NCBI GenBank assembly: GCA_007132825.1
Contig: SLNX01000035.1
Coordinates: 1 to 11,917, forward strand
Origin: Bacteroidales bacterium
GTDB lineage: Bacteria; Bacteroidota; Bacteroidia; Bacteroidales; UBA7960
Direction of reading: 5' to 3'
Length of the DNA stretch: 11,917 nucleotides
The notes beneath the pieces were generated by a model. The model did not search any database, had not been told where the DNA came from, and saw nothing but the letters and a program-made list of their open reading frames with translations. Of the stretch, positions 1-6,644 are shown piece by piece. The translations under genes and the position numbers were made by a program. Numbering within the stretch: the stretch's first letter is position 1; the number at the start of each line of letters is the position of its first letter.

Positions 1-1107
1 CAGCACGAGGATATTCTTGACAGACTCAACGAATGGAGTCTGATCGATTCAGCCGGTTACTCCCTGCCACAATATCCTGATCATGCCATTTTATTGCAAG
101 ACACCCTTAACACACGCATTGGCATTCAGTCAAACAGAATCTCGGCCTTCGTGCAGAACACATGGGAAATTCTCCGGCCGCATGGCCGCTTTGCTCTAAC
201 GGCTGGCATCAGGGGAAATTACTGGGACTTCAACAGACAGCTTCTCTTCAGTCCGCGCACTACGTTACTCTACAAACCGGAATGGCTTGAGCGCTGGACA
301 TTCAGAGCTTCCGCCGGAATGTATCATCAGCCACCCTTTTACCGTGAGTTGCGCAACATACAGGGACAACTCAACGCAGACATCAAAGCCCAGGAATCGA
401 TCCACCTGGTCCTCGGTTCAAGTTTCAATTTCACAGCCTGGGACAGGCCCTTTCAATATACTACAGAGGTTTATTACAAATTCCTGGATCAACTCATACC
501 TTATGAGATCGATAATGTACGCATCCGATATCAGGCTGAAAACATATCAAAAGGCTATGCCAGGGGTATTGATATGAAAATCCATGGCGAGTTTGTTCCG
601 GGTATAGACTCCTGGGCTGGTTTGTCGCTGATGCGCACCCGTGAAAAAATTGAGGACACATTTGTAACGGGGCCCGATGGCTTACTGGTACCTGCCGGAT
701 ACATACCGAGACCCACAGATCAATTGTTCAGCTTCAGTATGTTTTTCCAGGACTTTCTGCCAAGAAACCCCTCTTACCAGGTAAACCTGGGATTCTTTTA
801 TGGCACAGGGCTCCCATTTTGGGCTCCAACCCGCGACCAACGCCGGGATACCGGACGCATGCCATCCTATCAGCGTGTGGACATTGGTTTCTCAAAACAA
901 TTAATTGGAGAAAATACCAGTTTTTCAGAGGGAAGCCCGTTCCGGCACTTTGAATCCATGTGGATCACTGCAGAAGTTTTTAACCTTCTGGAAATCAGCA
1001 ATACTATCTCCTATTACTGGATTAAGGATGTGGAAAACCAGTTCTATGCCATCCCCAATTATCTCACATCCCGACTGATCAACCTGAAATTGATTGCAAG
1101 ATTTTAA
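1..1107 (+). CDS. TonB-dependent outer-membrane receptor, C-terminal barrel (5' partial)
   Basis: The reading frame is open from the first base, so the gene starts outside the window; 368 residues are visible. They show the alternating, aromatic-rich strand pattern of an outer-membrane beta-barrel, with typical TonB-receptor segments: a late-barrel PRPTDQLFSFSMFFQD stretch, a GTGLPFWAPTRDQRR loop, then SYQRVDIGFSKQL and ITAEVFNLLEISNTISYYW. The protein ends in LINLKLIARF, and the terminal phenylalanine is the usual BAM-recognition end of outer-membrane proteins. The plug domain, the TonB box and any N-terminal carboxypeptidase-regulatory-like domain would lie upstream. The substrate cannot be told from the barrel alone, and no SusD-like gene follows, so a polysaccharide-uptake pair is not supported on this side. 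The family assignment is strong; the transported ligand is unknown. Confidence 0.88.
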   Translation, partial: QHEDILDRLNEWSLIDSAGYSLPQYPDHAILLQDTLNTRIGIQSNRISAFVQNTWEILRPHGRFALTAGIRGNYWDFNRQLLFSPRTTLLYKPEWLERWTFRASAGMYHQPPFYRELRNIQGQLNADIKAQESIHLVLGSSFNFTAWDRPFQYTTEVYYKFLDQLIPYEIDNVRIRYQAENISKGYARGIDMKIHGEFVPGIDSWAGLSLMRTREKIEDTFVTGPDGLLVPAGYIPRPTDQLFSFSMFFQDFLPRNPSYQVNLGFFYGTGLPFWAPTRDQRRDTGRMPSYQRVDIGFSKQLIGENTSFSEGSPFRHFESMWITAEVFNLLEISNTISYYWIKDVENQFYAIPNYLTSRLINLKLIARF

Positions 1108-1281
1108 AGGCAACACTAATCTGACGTTTTGTCACGATACTGACATCCCCACCTTTGGCGCAAGGATAAACAAGTGCCATATTTTCCAAAATTTGTTGAT
1201 AAACAGCTATGGCATAAAGATTGAACACGCATATGACAGCAGTTCGATAAATAAGCTATTAAATATAAAAAATACAGAAAA

Positions 1282-3198
1282 ATGGGTAAAATAATTGGTA
1301 TTGACTTAGGTACAACCAACTCTTGTGTTGCAGTAATGGAAGGAAATGAGCCGGTAGTAATTCCCAACAGTGAGGGACGCCGCACGACTCCTTCCATCGT
1401 TGCATTCACGGAAAATGGGGAGCGGAAGATCGGTGATCCTGCCAAACGGCAGGCCATCATAAACCCTGAAAAAACCATCTATTCAATCAAACGCTGGATG
1501 GGCGAAACCTACGAATCCGCGCAAAAAGAGCGCGAACGCGTCACATATAAAGTGGAAAAGGGGGATAACAAAACCCCGCGCGTAAAGATTGATGATCGCA
1601 GATATACACCACAGGAAATTTCTGCGATGGTGCTTCAGAAGATGAAAAAAACGGCTGAGGACTATCTAGGCCAGGAGGTTTCAGAAGCGGTGATCACCGT
1701 GCCTGCATATTTCAATGACTCGCAGCGTCAAGCCACCAAAGAGGCCGGTGAGATTGCTGGCCTTAAAGTGCGCCGCATTATCAATGAACCTACGGCGGCT
1801 TCACTGGCATACGGACTTGACAAGAAAGACAAGGATATGCGGATCGCAGTGTTTGACCTTGGAGGAGGAACATTTGACATCTCAATCCTGGAACTTGGTG
1901 ATGGCGTATTTGAAGTGAAATCCACCAATGGTGACACACACCTTGGCGGCGACGACTTTGATGACATGATCATCAACTGGCTCGCTGATGAATTCCAGAA
2001 AGATGAAGGGATTGACCTCCGTAAAGACCCGATGGCTTTGCAGAGGCTTAAAGAGGCTGCAGAAAAGGCAAAGATCGAGCTTTCGAGCGTTACCTCTACA
2101 GAGATCAACCTGCCTTATATCATGCCTGTTGACGGTATACCGAAACACCTTGTAAGGACCTTAACGCGCAGTCAGTTTGAGAAGCTTACCGACAAACTGA
2201 TACAAGCAACGCTTGAGCCGTGCAAAATAGCATTGAAAGAGGCCAAGATGCAGCCTTCCGATGTGGATGAGGTGATCCTTGTTGGTGGTTCAACACGTAT
2301 TCCCGCCATTCAGGAGCTTGTTGAGAAATTCTTTGGAAAGAAGCCCTCAAAAGGTGTAAACCCTGATGAAGTGGTAGCCATCGGTGCAGCCATCCAGGGC
2401 GGGGTACTGACTGGCGAGATCAAGGATGTACTTTTGCTGGACGTTACACCTCTGTCTCTTGGAATTGAGACTCTTGGAGGCGTCATGACAAAGCTTATTG
2501 AAGCAAACACCACCATCCCCACCAAAAAGAATGAAACATTCTCAACAGCTGCAGATAATCAGACGTCTGTTGAAATCCACATTCTTCAGGGAGAAAGGCC
2601 CATGGCGAAAGATAACAGAACCATCGGACGGTTCCATCTCGATGGCATTCCACCGGCCCCAAGAGGCATCCCACAGATTGAGGTTACCTTTGACATTGAT
2701 GCCAACGGAATTTTGAATGTCTCCGCCAAGGACAAGGCATCCGGGAAATCACAGAACATTCGGATTGAAGCTTCTTCCGGACTCAGTGAAGAGGAGATCA
2801 AAAAGATGAAAGCAGAGGCGGAAGCAAATGCGGAAAGCGATAAAAAACAGAAAGAGGAGATCGACAAGCTGAATGCAGCTGACAGCCTGATCTTCCAGAC
2901 GGAGAAACAGCTGAAGGAGTTTGGAGAAAAGCTTCCGGCCGACAAAAAAGAGCCTATTGAAAAAGAACTGGAAGCGCTCAGGGAGGCCCATAAGAACAAA
3001 GACCTGGAAGCCATTGAAAAATCGATGGGTGCGCTGAATGCTGCATGGCAGGCTGCCAGCGCGGAAATGTATCAGAACACCCAGCAGCAAGGAGGAGATG
3101 CGCCCCAGGGAGAACCCGGAGCCGATCAGCAAAAATCAGAAAAAAAAGACGACAAGGATGACGACGTAACTGATGTGGACTTTGAAGAGGTTAAGTAA
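1282..3198 (+). CDS. dnaK: Chaperone protein DnaK (Hsp70)
   Basis: This is a full-length (638 aa) cytoplasmic Hsp70, which folds and disaggregates proteins in ATP-driven cycles with DnaJ and GrpE. All three Hsp70 signatures are present: IDLGTTNS at residues 7-14, the phosphate-binding VFDLGGGTFD at about 190-199, and VILVGGSTRIP at about 331-341. The substrate-binding domain follows from about residue 390, then a helical lid rich in charge. The protein ends in a Gly/Gln/Asp-rich tail and DVTDVDFEEVK, close to the bacterial EEVD-like terminus. The ATG start places MGKIIGIDLGTTNS exactly at the family N-terminus. The gene stands alone: dnaJ and grpE are not adjacent. I see no CIRCE inverted repeat and no consensus TAnnTTTG promoter in the 174-bp upstream gap, so the heat-shock control is not visible. 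A strong hairpin terminator follows. Confidence 0.99.
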   Translation: MGKIIGIDLGTTNSCVAVMEGNEPVVIPNSEGRRTTPSIVAFTENGERKIGDPAKRQAIINPEKTIYSIKRWMGETYESAQKERERVTYKVEKGDNKTPRVKIDDRRYTPQEISAMVLQKMKKTAEDYLGQEVSEAVITVPAYFNDSQRQATKEAGEIAGLKVRRIINEPTAASLAYGLDKKDKDMRIAVFDLGGGTFDISILELGDGVFEVKSTNGDTHLGGDDFDDMIINWLADEFQKDEGIDLRKDPMALQRLKEAAEKAKIELSSVTSTEINLPYIMPVDGIPKHLVRTLTRSQFEKLTDKLIQATLEPCKIALKEAKMQPSDVDEVILVGGSTRIPAIQELVEKFFGKKPSKGVNPDEVVAIGAAIQGGVLTGEIKDVLLLDVTPLSLGIETLGGVMTKLIEANTTIPTKKNETFSTAADNQTSVEIHILQGERPMAKDNRTIGRFHLDGIPPAPRGIPQIEVTFDIDANGILNVSAKDKASGKSQNIRIEASSGLSEEEIKKMKAEAEANAESDKKQKEEIDKLNAADSLIFQTEKQLKEFGEKLPADKKEPIEKELEALREAHKNKDLEAIEKSMGALNAAWQAASAEMYQNTQQQGGDAPQGEPGADQQKSEKKDDKDDDVTDVDFEEVK

Positions 3199-3216
3199 GC
3201 TCGATTCATAATTAAG

Positions 3217-3254
3217 AAAAAGGCTGTTCTGCAATGCAGACAGCCTTTTTCTTT
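3217..3254 (+). terminator. Intrinsic terminator after dnaK, probably bidirectional
   Basis: The arms AAAAAGGCTG (3217-3226) and CAGCCTTTTT (3241-3250) are perfect complements. Inside them TCTGC (3228-3232) pairs with GCAGA (3236-3240) around an AAT loop, with one bulged T at 3227. The T-rich 3' side ends dnaK transcription. The A-rich 5' side gives a U-run on the other strand, so the same hairpin can also end the convergent tpx transcript. Confidence 0.88.
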
Positions 3255-3292
3255 TGGTTCATGATCGGCAGAGGAGGCAATACCCCAATTTG

Positions 3293-3805
3293 TTATATCA
3301 GTGCTTTTGCAGCCTCAAGTGCTTTTTGATAATCTGGCTCCTCGGCAACTTCCGGAACAACTTCAACATATTGTATCACATCTTGCTTGTCAATTACTAC
3401 AATTGCCCTGGCAAGCAAGCCCAGTTCCTCAATGAGCAAACCATACTTTACACCAAAGTCTTTGTCTTTGTGATCGGAGACGGTAACAAGGTTTTCAATA
3501 CCCTCGGCAGCACAAAACCGTTTCTGTGCAAAAGGAAGATCACAAGAGATCGTAATCACCTGAACATCTTTCAAAGCTGCTGCCTCCTCGTTAAATCGAC
3601 GCGTTTGCTGAGCACAAATGTCTGTATCAACACTGGGGACAGATGAGATGATCCGAACCTGGTTGCTGTGCTCACTTAAACTATAAGGTTGAAGGTTATT
3701 ATTGACCGCAAAAAAGTTTTTCGCAGCTTGTCCGGGCTTTGCCAAACGGCCCATAAGGGTAACTGGGTTACCTCCAAAGGTAACAAGGTCACTGTTTCTT
3801 TTCAT
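3293..3805 (-). CDS. tpx: Thiol peroxidase (atypical 2-Cys peroxiredoxin Tpx)
   Basis: Tpx reduces hydrogen peroxide and lipid hydroperoxides with electrons from thioredoxin; in related bacteria it is cytoplasmic or periplasmic, and no signal peptide is seen here. At 170 aa it has the normal family length. The peroxidatic cysteine is C64 in SVPSVDTDIC, with the conserved Thr three residues before it, and the resolving cysteine is C98 in LPFAQKRFCAAEG, the spacing typical of Tpx. The C-terminal ARAIVVIDKQDVIQYVE and EPDYQKAL segments also match. C88 (in ISCDLPFAQ) is an extra cysteine ten residues before the resolving one. The gene lies 57 bp downstream of the DUF2148 gene on the same strand, and an interrupted palindrome sits 28 bp before its start. 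Transcription probably ends at the shared hairpin after dnaK. Confidence 0.96.
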   Translation of the reverse strand: MKRNSDLVTFGGNPVTLMGRLAKPGQAAKNFFAVNNNLQPYSLSEHSNQVRIISSVPSVDTDICAQQTRRFNEEAAALKDVQVITISCDLPFAQKRFCAAEGIENLVTVSDHKDKDFGVKYGLLIEELGLLARAIVVIDKQDVIQYVEVVPEVAEEPDYQKALEAAKALI

Positions 3806-3832
3806 AGCATTTTTGTTTTGATTTAAATAAGA

Positions 3833-3847
3833 AACAAGCTGCTTGTT
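3833..3847. promoter_or_regulatory. Interrupted palindrome upstream of tpx (operator or weak terminator)
   Basis: AACAAGC-T-GCTTGTT is a perfect inverted repeat of 7-bp arms around one base, in the 57-bp gap between the DUF2148 gene and tpx. It could be a dimeric regulator site for tpx. Read on the minus strand as RNA it could also fold into a 6-bp stem with a CAG loop followed by a U-rich run, a weak terminator for the upstream gene. The sequence alone does not decide between these. Confidence 0.4.
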
Positions 3848-3862
3848 AAAATGTTTAACCTT

Positions 3863-4405
3863 TTATTTTTTTCTGTCGAAAAACGGGTTTTTTGAAGTTG
3901 CGCTCAATGGTATACCATATACTATTTTATAATCTTTGCCAAGAAGCCCCATCTTTTGGGCAGCCATGCCGATCGTATACATAATGCGGTTATCCACCCG
4001 CATATCCATGGCTATGCTAACAGCAGAGCCAACGGCAATTCCCAGGTCGGTGGTATTGAAAGCGCAAGGGAAATCGGGTTCCTTGTCCTTCGACACACAA
4101 TCGGGAAACCCGCATAATCCGCATACCTTCAAACCCAGCGATGCGATCTTCGTTCCTATTAATACAACGGCCTGGGCAGAGTTCAGGACATTCGCGGCAT
4201 CGCGCTCGAAGATATGATAATCCTCCTTTTGACCTATGTCCCGCGAAGCTTTAGCCAATTCCTGGATGTCGTTTCCGGTGATGATGGACATTCCAAGGTT
4301 ATTCACCCCACGCCCCTTCGGAGCAGTTCGGGCTGCCAGGATCATTTGCTTTGCCACATCAAGCAAAGCTTCATATTGCATCTCATTCTCGTTTATTACT
4401 GCCAT
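3863..4405 (-). CDS. DUF2148 (COG4739) ferredoxin-domain-containing protein
   Basis: This 180-residue protein matches the uncharacterised DUF2148/COG4739 family, described as containing a ferredoxin-like domain. The N-terminal half carries AARTAPKGRGVNN (residues 24-36) and a long helical stretch, then hydrophobic AVVLIGTKIASLGL (79-92). The signature is four cysteines, C95, C98, C103 and C114, in the pattern C-x2-C-x4-C-x10-C inside VCGLCGFPDC...FPCAFNTTDLG, suited to binding one Fe-S cluster or another metal. No signal peptide or membrane segment is seen, so it is probably cytoplasmic. The gene starts 14 bp after the DnaB-like gene on the same strand, and tpx follows 57 bp later, so the three may be co-transcribed. 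A redox role is an inference from the cysteine pattern and the peroxidase neighbour. The substrate and partner are unknown. Confidence 0.85.
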   Translation of the reverse strand: MAVINENEMQYEALLDVAKQMILAARTAPKGRGVNNLGMSIITGNDIQELAKASRDIGQKEDYHIFERDAANVLNSAQAVVLIGTKIASLGLKVCGLCGFPDCVSKDKEPDFPCAFNTTDLGIAVGSAVSIAMDMRVDNRIMYTIGMAAQKMGLLGKDYKIVYGIPLSATSKNPFFDRKK

Positions 4406-4419
4406 TGTGTTAGATAGAT

Positions 4420-5316
4420 TTAAGAAAAATCTGCAAATTTTGCAATGCTGCCTATGAAGTGAAGAGGCACCATTGTTTCTTCATTTCCCTCCTTGTTATT
4501 GACGATCATTAGTTCAACAGCACTTTTACCTGCTTGTAAAGGTTTTATGCCTGCATCATTGCGTTTCAGAAACATTAGCACATCAGACATTTCATTCAGA
4601 AATGAAGGGAGCATCCTTAAGAAATGGTCTGATTCCGGTTTCATCCCATTAACAGGCCCTGTTATCTGTGTAAAAAGCAACACAGGCAAATTGATGTCCC
4701 TGGCCATCTCCCTGAGCTTTCCCATAATCCCGGACAAGTGAACCGGTCGTTCCAGACTGCCTTCTGCTGAAGAAGTAAGCAATTCCAGGTAGTCGATGAA
4801 GATAATATCAACGGCATGCATCCTTTTTAACTGCTTTGCTTTCAATATCAGCGATTCAACCGATAATGCAGGTGTGTCGTCAATAAATATCTTTGCTTTG
4901 GCAATGTTGCTTAAAACCGAAAGCATGTGGTCTCGCTCACTGTCTTTAAAAGAATTGGAATGAAGCTTATCCAACGACATCCCGGTCTCACTTTCAATCA
5001 GTCGGTTGGTGATCTTGATATTGGATCGCTCGGAGGAAAAGATCGCAACGGAATAGTCGTCTTTAATCGCCATGTTATTGGACAACGACAATAAAAAAGC
5101 GGTTTTACCCATACCAGGTTTCACCGCGATCGTGTATAATTGTCCGTTCTTAAATCCGCCCAACTTTTTATCAAACTCTTTAAAGCCTGAAGGCACGTAA
5201 CCGGATTTCAGTTTGTTGCCAAAATTTTTTCTGAGGGTCTGGTTTACCAGCTCACGTATGCTGGCAAACCCCAAACCCTCCGGCTGCTCTGTGATTTCTA
5301 ACGTGTTTTTGTCCAT
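4420..5316 (-). CDS. DnaB-like RecA-fold ATPase (helicase C-terminal domain only)
   Basis: The 298 residues align with the C-terminal motor domain of replicative helicase DnaB. The DnaB N-terminal primase-interaction domain is absent; full DnaB is usually over 430 aa. In order are a linker-like helix (about 18-32), the entry motif GYVPSGFKEFDKKLGGFKNG (39-58), Walker A KPGMGKT (66-72), a catalytic Glu at E96 in IFSSERSN, Walker B IIFIDY (171-176), and the sensor-like FTQITG around Q217. Two parts differ from active DnaB: the SQLNR-type segment has lost its arginine, and the finger region, normally close to AKQRNG, reads IVNNKEGN. It may therefore be a non-replicative paralogue or a KaiC-like ATPase rather than a processive helicase. 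The ATG start lies in a 171-bp region shared with the divergent MerR-type gene. It leads a tight same-strand series with DUF2148 and tpx. The biological role is unknown. Confidence 0.85.
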   Translation of the reverse strand: MDKNTLEITEQPEGLGFASIRELVNQTLRKNFGNKLKSGYVPSGFKEFDKKLGGFKNGQLYTIAVKPGMGKTAFLLSLSNNMAIKDDYSVAIFSSERSNIKITNRLIESETGMSLDKLHSNSFKDSERDHMLSVLSNIAKAKIFIDDTPALSVESLILKAKQLKRMHAVDIIFIDYLELLTSSAEGSLERPVHLSGIMGKLREMARDINLPVLLFTQITGPVNGMKPESDHFLRMLPSFLNEMSDVLMFLKRNDAGIKPLQAGKSAVELMIVNNKEGNEETMVPLHFIGSIAKFADFS

Positions 5317-5487
5317 AGCATCGGAGTTTATGTTAAGAAAAATTTGATTTTAATTCCTGAGAAAACTATCAGGTCGTGAATATAAACATTTTTTTTCAAT
5401 CTGTCAATTGAACTTTTGTTAATATTTTTCGTTGAATGTGTAATTTGACGTCCCTGCTCCTTTAAAAGGCAAAATAACTAAACACTC

Positions 5488-6372
5488 ATGAATATCGTCC
5501 GCTATTCCATCAATGATCTGGAGAAGCTTACCGGAATCAAGGCACATACCATCAGGATGTGGGAAAAGCGGTATGAAATTATATCTCCCGAGCGCACCCA
5601 GACAAATATCAGGTATTATGATAACGAAGACCTTAGGAAGCTGCTCAACATCAGCACACTAAACAAGCACGGGCACAAAATCTCAAAAATTGCCGGGATG
5701 GACGAAGAAACCATCAGGGAGAAGGTAATGGATATAAACGGGGCCAATGGGGATCATGACGTGATGATCAATAACCTCATTGTTTCCATGATCTCCTTTA
5801 GTGAGGAATCGTTTGAACATATCCTGAATTCCGCAATTCTGAAGTTTGGATTTGAGCAAACCGTCATAAAGGTATTGTACCCGTTTCTTGAAAAGATTGG
5901 CGTTCTATGGCAGGTAGGATCAGTCAATCCGGCACAGGAGCACTTCATTGTACACCTTATCCGGCAAAAAATGATCATTGCCATTGACGGTCAGAGAAAA
6001 CCCTCTGTCGAAGGTTCAAAATCATTTCTGCTTTTTCTCCCTGAACAGGAATTTCACGAATTGGGTCTTTTATTTTACAGCTTCATCTTGAAGAAAAATG
6101 GCTATCATGTCATTTATCTGGGTCAGTCGGTACCGTTCTGTGACATCGAAGAGGTTGTCAGGGTAAGAAATACCGATTACCTCCTAACCTACTTCGTTGC
6201 CTCAATGAATAAACAGGAATTACCTGAATACATCCAAAAACTATCCTCCTCCTTCCCCGACAAAAAGATCTTCATTACAGGTCAGCAAGTTCGTGATGAA
6301 TCCTTGAACCTTCCGGACAACATCATACTTGTCAAAAACACCGAAGAGCTTAAGAATCACCTAAAAGATTAA
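5488..6372 (+). CDS. MerR-type regulator with CarH/LitR-like cobalamin-binding domain
   Basis: The N-terminal 75 residues are a MerR winged helix: YSINDLEKLTGIKAHTIRMW (6-25), then EKRY and the wing RTQTNIRYYDNEDLRKL. Residues about 95-168 form a helical bundle with W141, E151 and H152 (pattern W-x9-EH), the cap that contacts the adenosyl group in Thermus CarH (W131, E141, H142). A Rossmann-like half follows, with E188-F189-H190-E-L-G193 matching the B12-binding ExHxxG motif, so H190 is the expected cobalt ligand (CarH H177). CarH H132, which becomes the second cobalt ligand after light exposure, is Q142 here. By family it should be a cytoplasmic repressor that binds DNA with adenosylcobalamin and is released by light or loss of cofactor. 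It is divergent from the DnaB-like gene and sits upstream of an ECF sigma gene, so either could be a target. Light sensing is inferred, not shown. Confidence 0.88.
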   Translation: MNIVRYSINDLEKLTGIKAHTIRMWEKRYEIISPERTQTNIRYYDNEDLRKLLNISTLNKHGHKISKIAGMDEETIREKVMDINGANGDHDVMINNLIVSMISFSEESFEHILNSAILKFGFEQTVIKVLYPFLEKIGVLWQVGSVNPAQEHFIVHLIRQKMIIAIDGQRKPSVEGSKSFLLFLPEQEFHELGLLFYSFILKKNGYHVIYLGQSVPFCDIEEVVRVRNTDYLLTYFVASMNKQELPEYIQKLSSSFPDKKIFITGQQVRDESLNLPDNIILVKNTEELKNHLKD

Positions 6373-6375
6373 GCA

Positions 6376-6443
6376 ATAATCAACAATCAATAATTAAAAA
6401 TATAATCGATAATTGATAATCAATAATTGATAATCGATAATTG
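6376..6443. repeat. Heptameric tandem repeat, unit ATAATYR
   Basis: Six copies of a 7-bp unit run without a break from 6402 to 6443: ATAATCG, ATAATTG, ATAATCA, ATAATTG, ATAATCG, ATAATTG. Three more degenerate copies (6376-6396) precede them, separated by five bases. Copies 2 and 3 create the short palindrome ATTGAT-A-ATCAAT. The array begins four bases after the MerR-type stop codon and lies in the 272-bp spacer before the ECF sigma gene. I see no gene in that spacer; the rest of it is AT-rich promoter DNA. Confidence 0.85.
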
Positions 6444-6539
6444 ATTTAACAATATTTGAACAGTCCAATAGGGTATTTGTGCATCTTTTTACTTATTTTT
6501 ATTCCACTAAATACATTTTAAACGTCGCTAAACAATCTT

Positions 6540-6611
6540 TTTGCTATATTAATTTTGTTAAAAAGTTTAAAAAAATTTGGAGTCTATGTTTTTTTGTTTA
6601 AATTTGCTATA
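6540..6611. repeat. Pair of 9-bp direct repeats flanking the ECF promoter
   Basis: TTTGCTATA occurs at 6540-6548 and again at 6603-6611, 63 bp apart, close to six turns of B-DNA. The second copy overlaps the TTTG end of the -7 element and the expected transcription start. The first lies about 70 bp upstream of that start. The arrangement could serve a looping or dimeric regulator, but the DNA is AT-rich and chance cannot be excluded. Confidence 0.4.
6576..6606 (+). promoter_or_regulatory. Bacteroidota-type promoter of the ECF sigma gene
   Basis: A TTTG -33 element (6576-6579) is followed after 19 bases by TAAATTTG (6599-6606), a perfect match to the -7 consensus TAnnTTTG of the primary Bacteroidota sigma factor. 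Transcription would start near 6613, giving a leader of about 30 nt before the ATG at 6645. The leader is A-rich and has no Shine-Dalgarno sequence, as is common in this phylum. Confidence 0.75.
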
Positions 6612-6644
6612 ACATTATTAAACAACAATAAAAACCATTGACTC

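Noticed and set aside
1108..1281. CIRCE element or heat-shock promoter before dnaK.
   Set aside because: No TTAGCACTC-N9-GAGTGCTAA repeat and no TAnnTTTG element is present; only very short inverted repeats such as CAAA-A-TTTG are seen.
1094..1294. A 66-residue open frame across the TonB-receptor/dnaK gap, considered as a small gene.
   Set aside because: It overlaps the end of one gene and the start of dnaK, has no domain or promoter support and an amino-acid composition of translated noncoding DNA.
3254..3646. A 130-residue plus-strand open frame opposite tpx.
   Set aside because: It is the antisense shadow of tpx; the minus-strand product has full Tpx motifs.
3863..5316. DnaB-like gene as evidence of a phage or plasmid remnant.
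   Set aside because: No integrase, primase, structural or mobilisation gene is nearby, and the flanking genes look like ordinary chromosomal genes.
5379..5407. TTGACA-17 bp-TATATT on the minus strand upstream of the DnaB-like gene, an E. coli-type sigma-70 promoter.
   Set aside because: The primary sigma factor of Bacteroidota uses TTG and TAnnTTTG elements, so an enterobacterial consensus in AT-rich DNA is weak evidence; no TAnnTTTG match lies near.
5416..5447. TTG followed by TAATTTG before the MerR-type gene, considered as its promoter.
   Set aside because: The -7 element is one base short of TAnnTTTG, and other weak pairs exist in the same AT-rich stretch, so I could not choose one.
5403..5449. 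GTCAATT and AATTTGAC as an inverted-repeat operator for the MerR-type regulator.
   Set aside because: The arms are short, imperfect (one inserted base) and over 30 bp apart, which is not convincing in AT-rich DNA.
6550..6557. TAATTTTG, a second TAnnTTTG match upstream of the ECF sigma gene.
   Set aside because: No TTG lies 19-21 bp upstream, while the element at 6599-6606 has both parts at the right distance.
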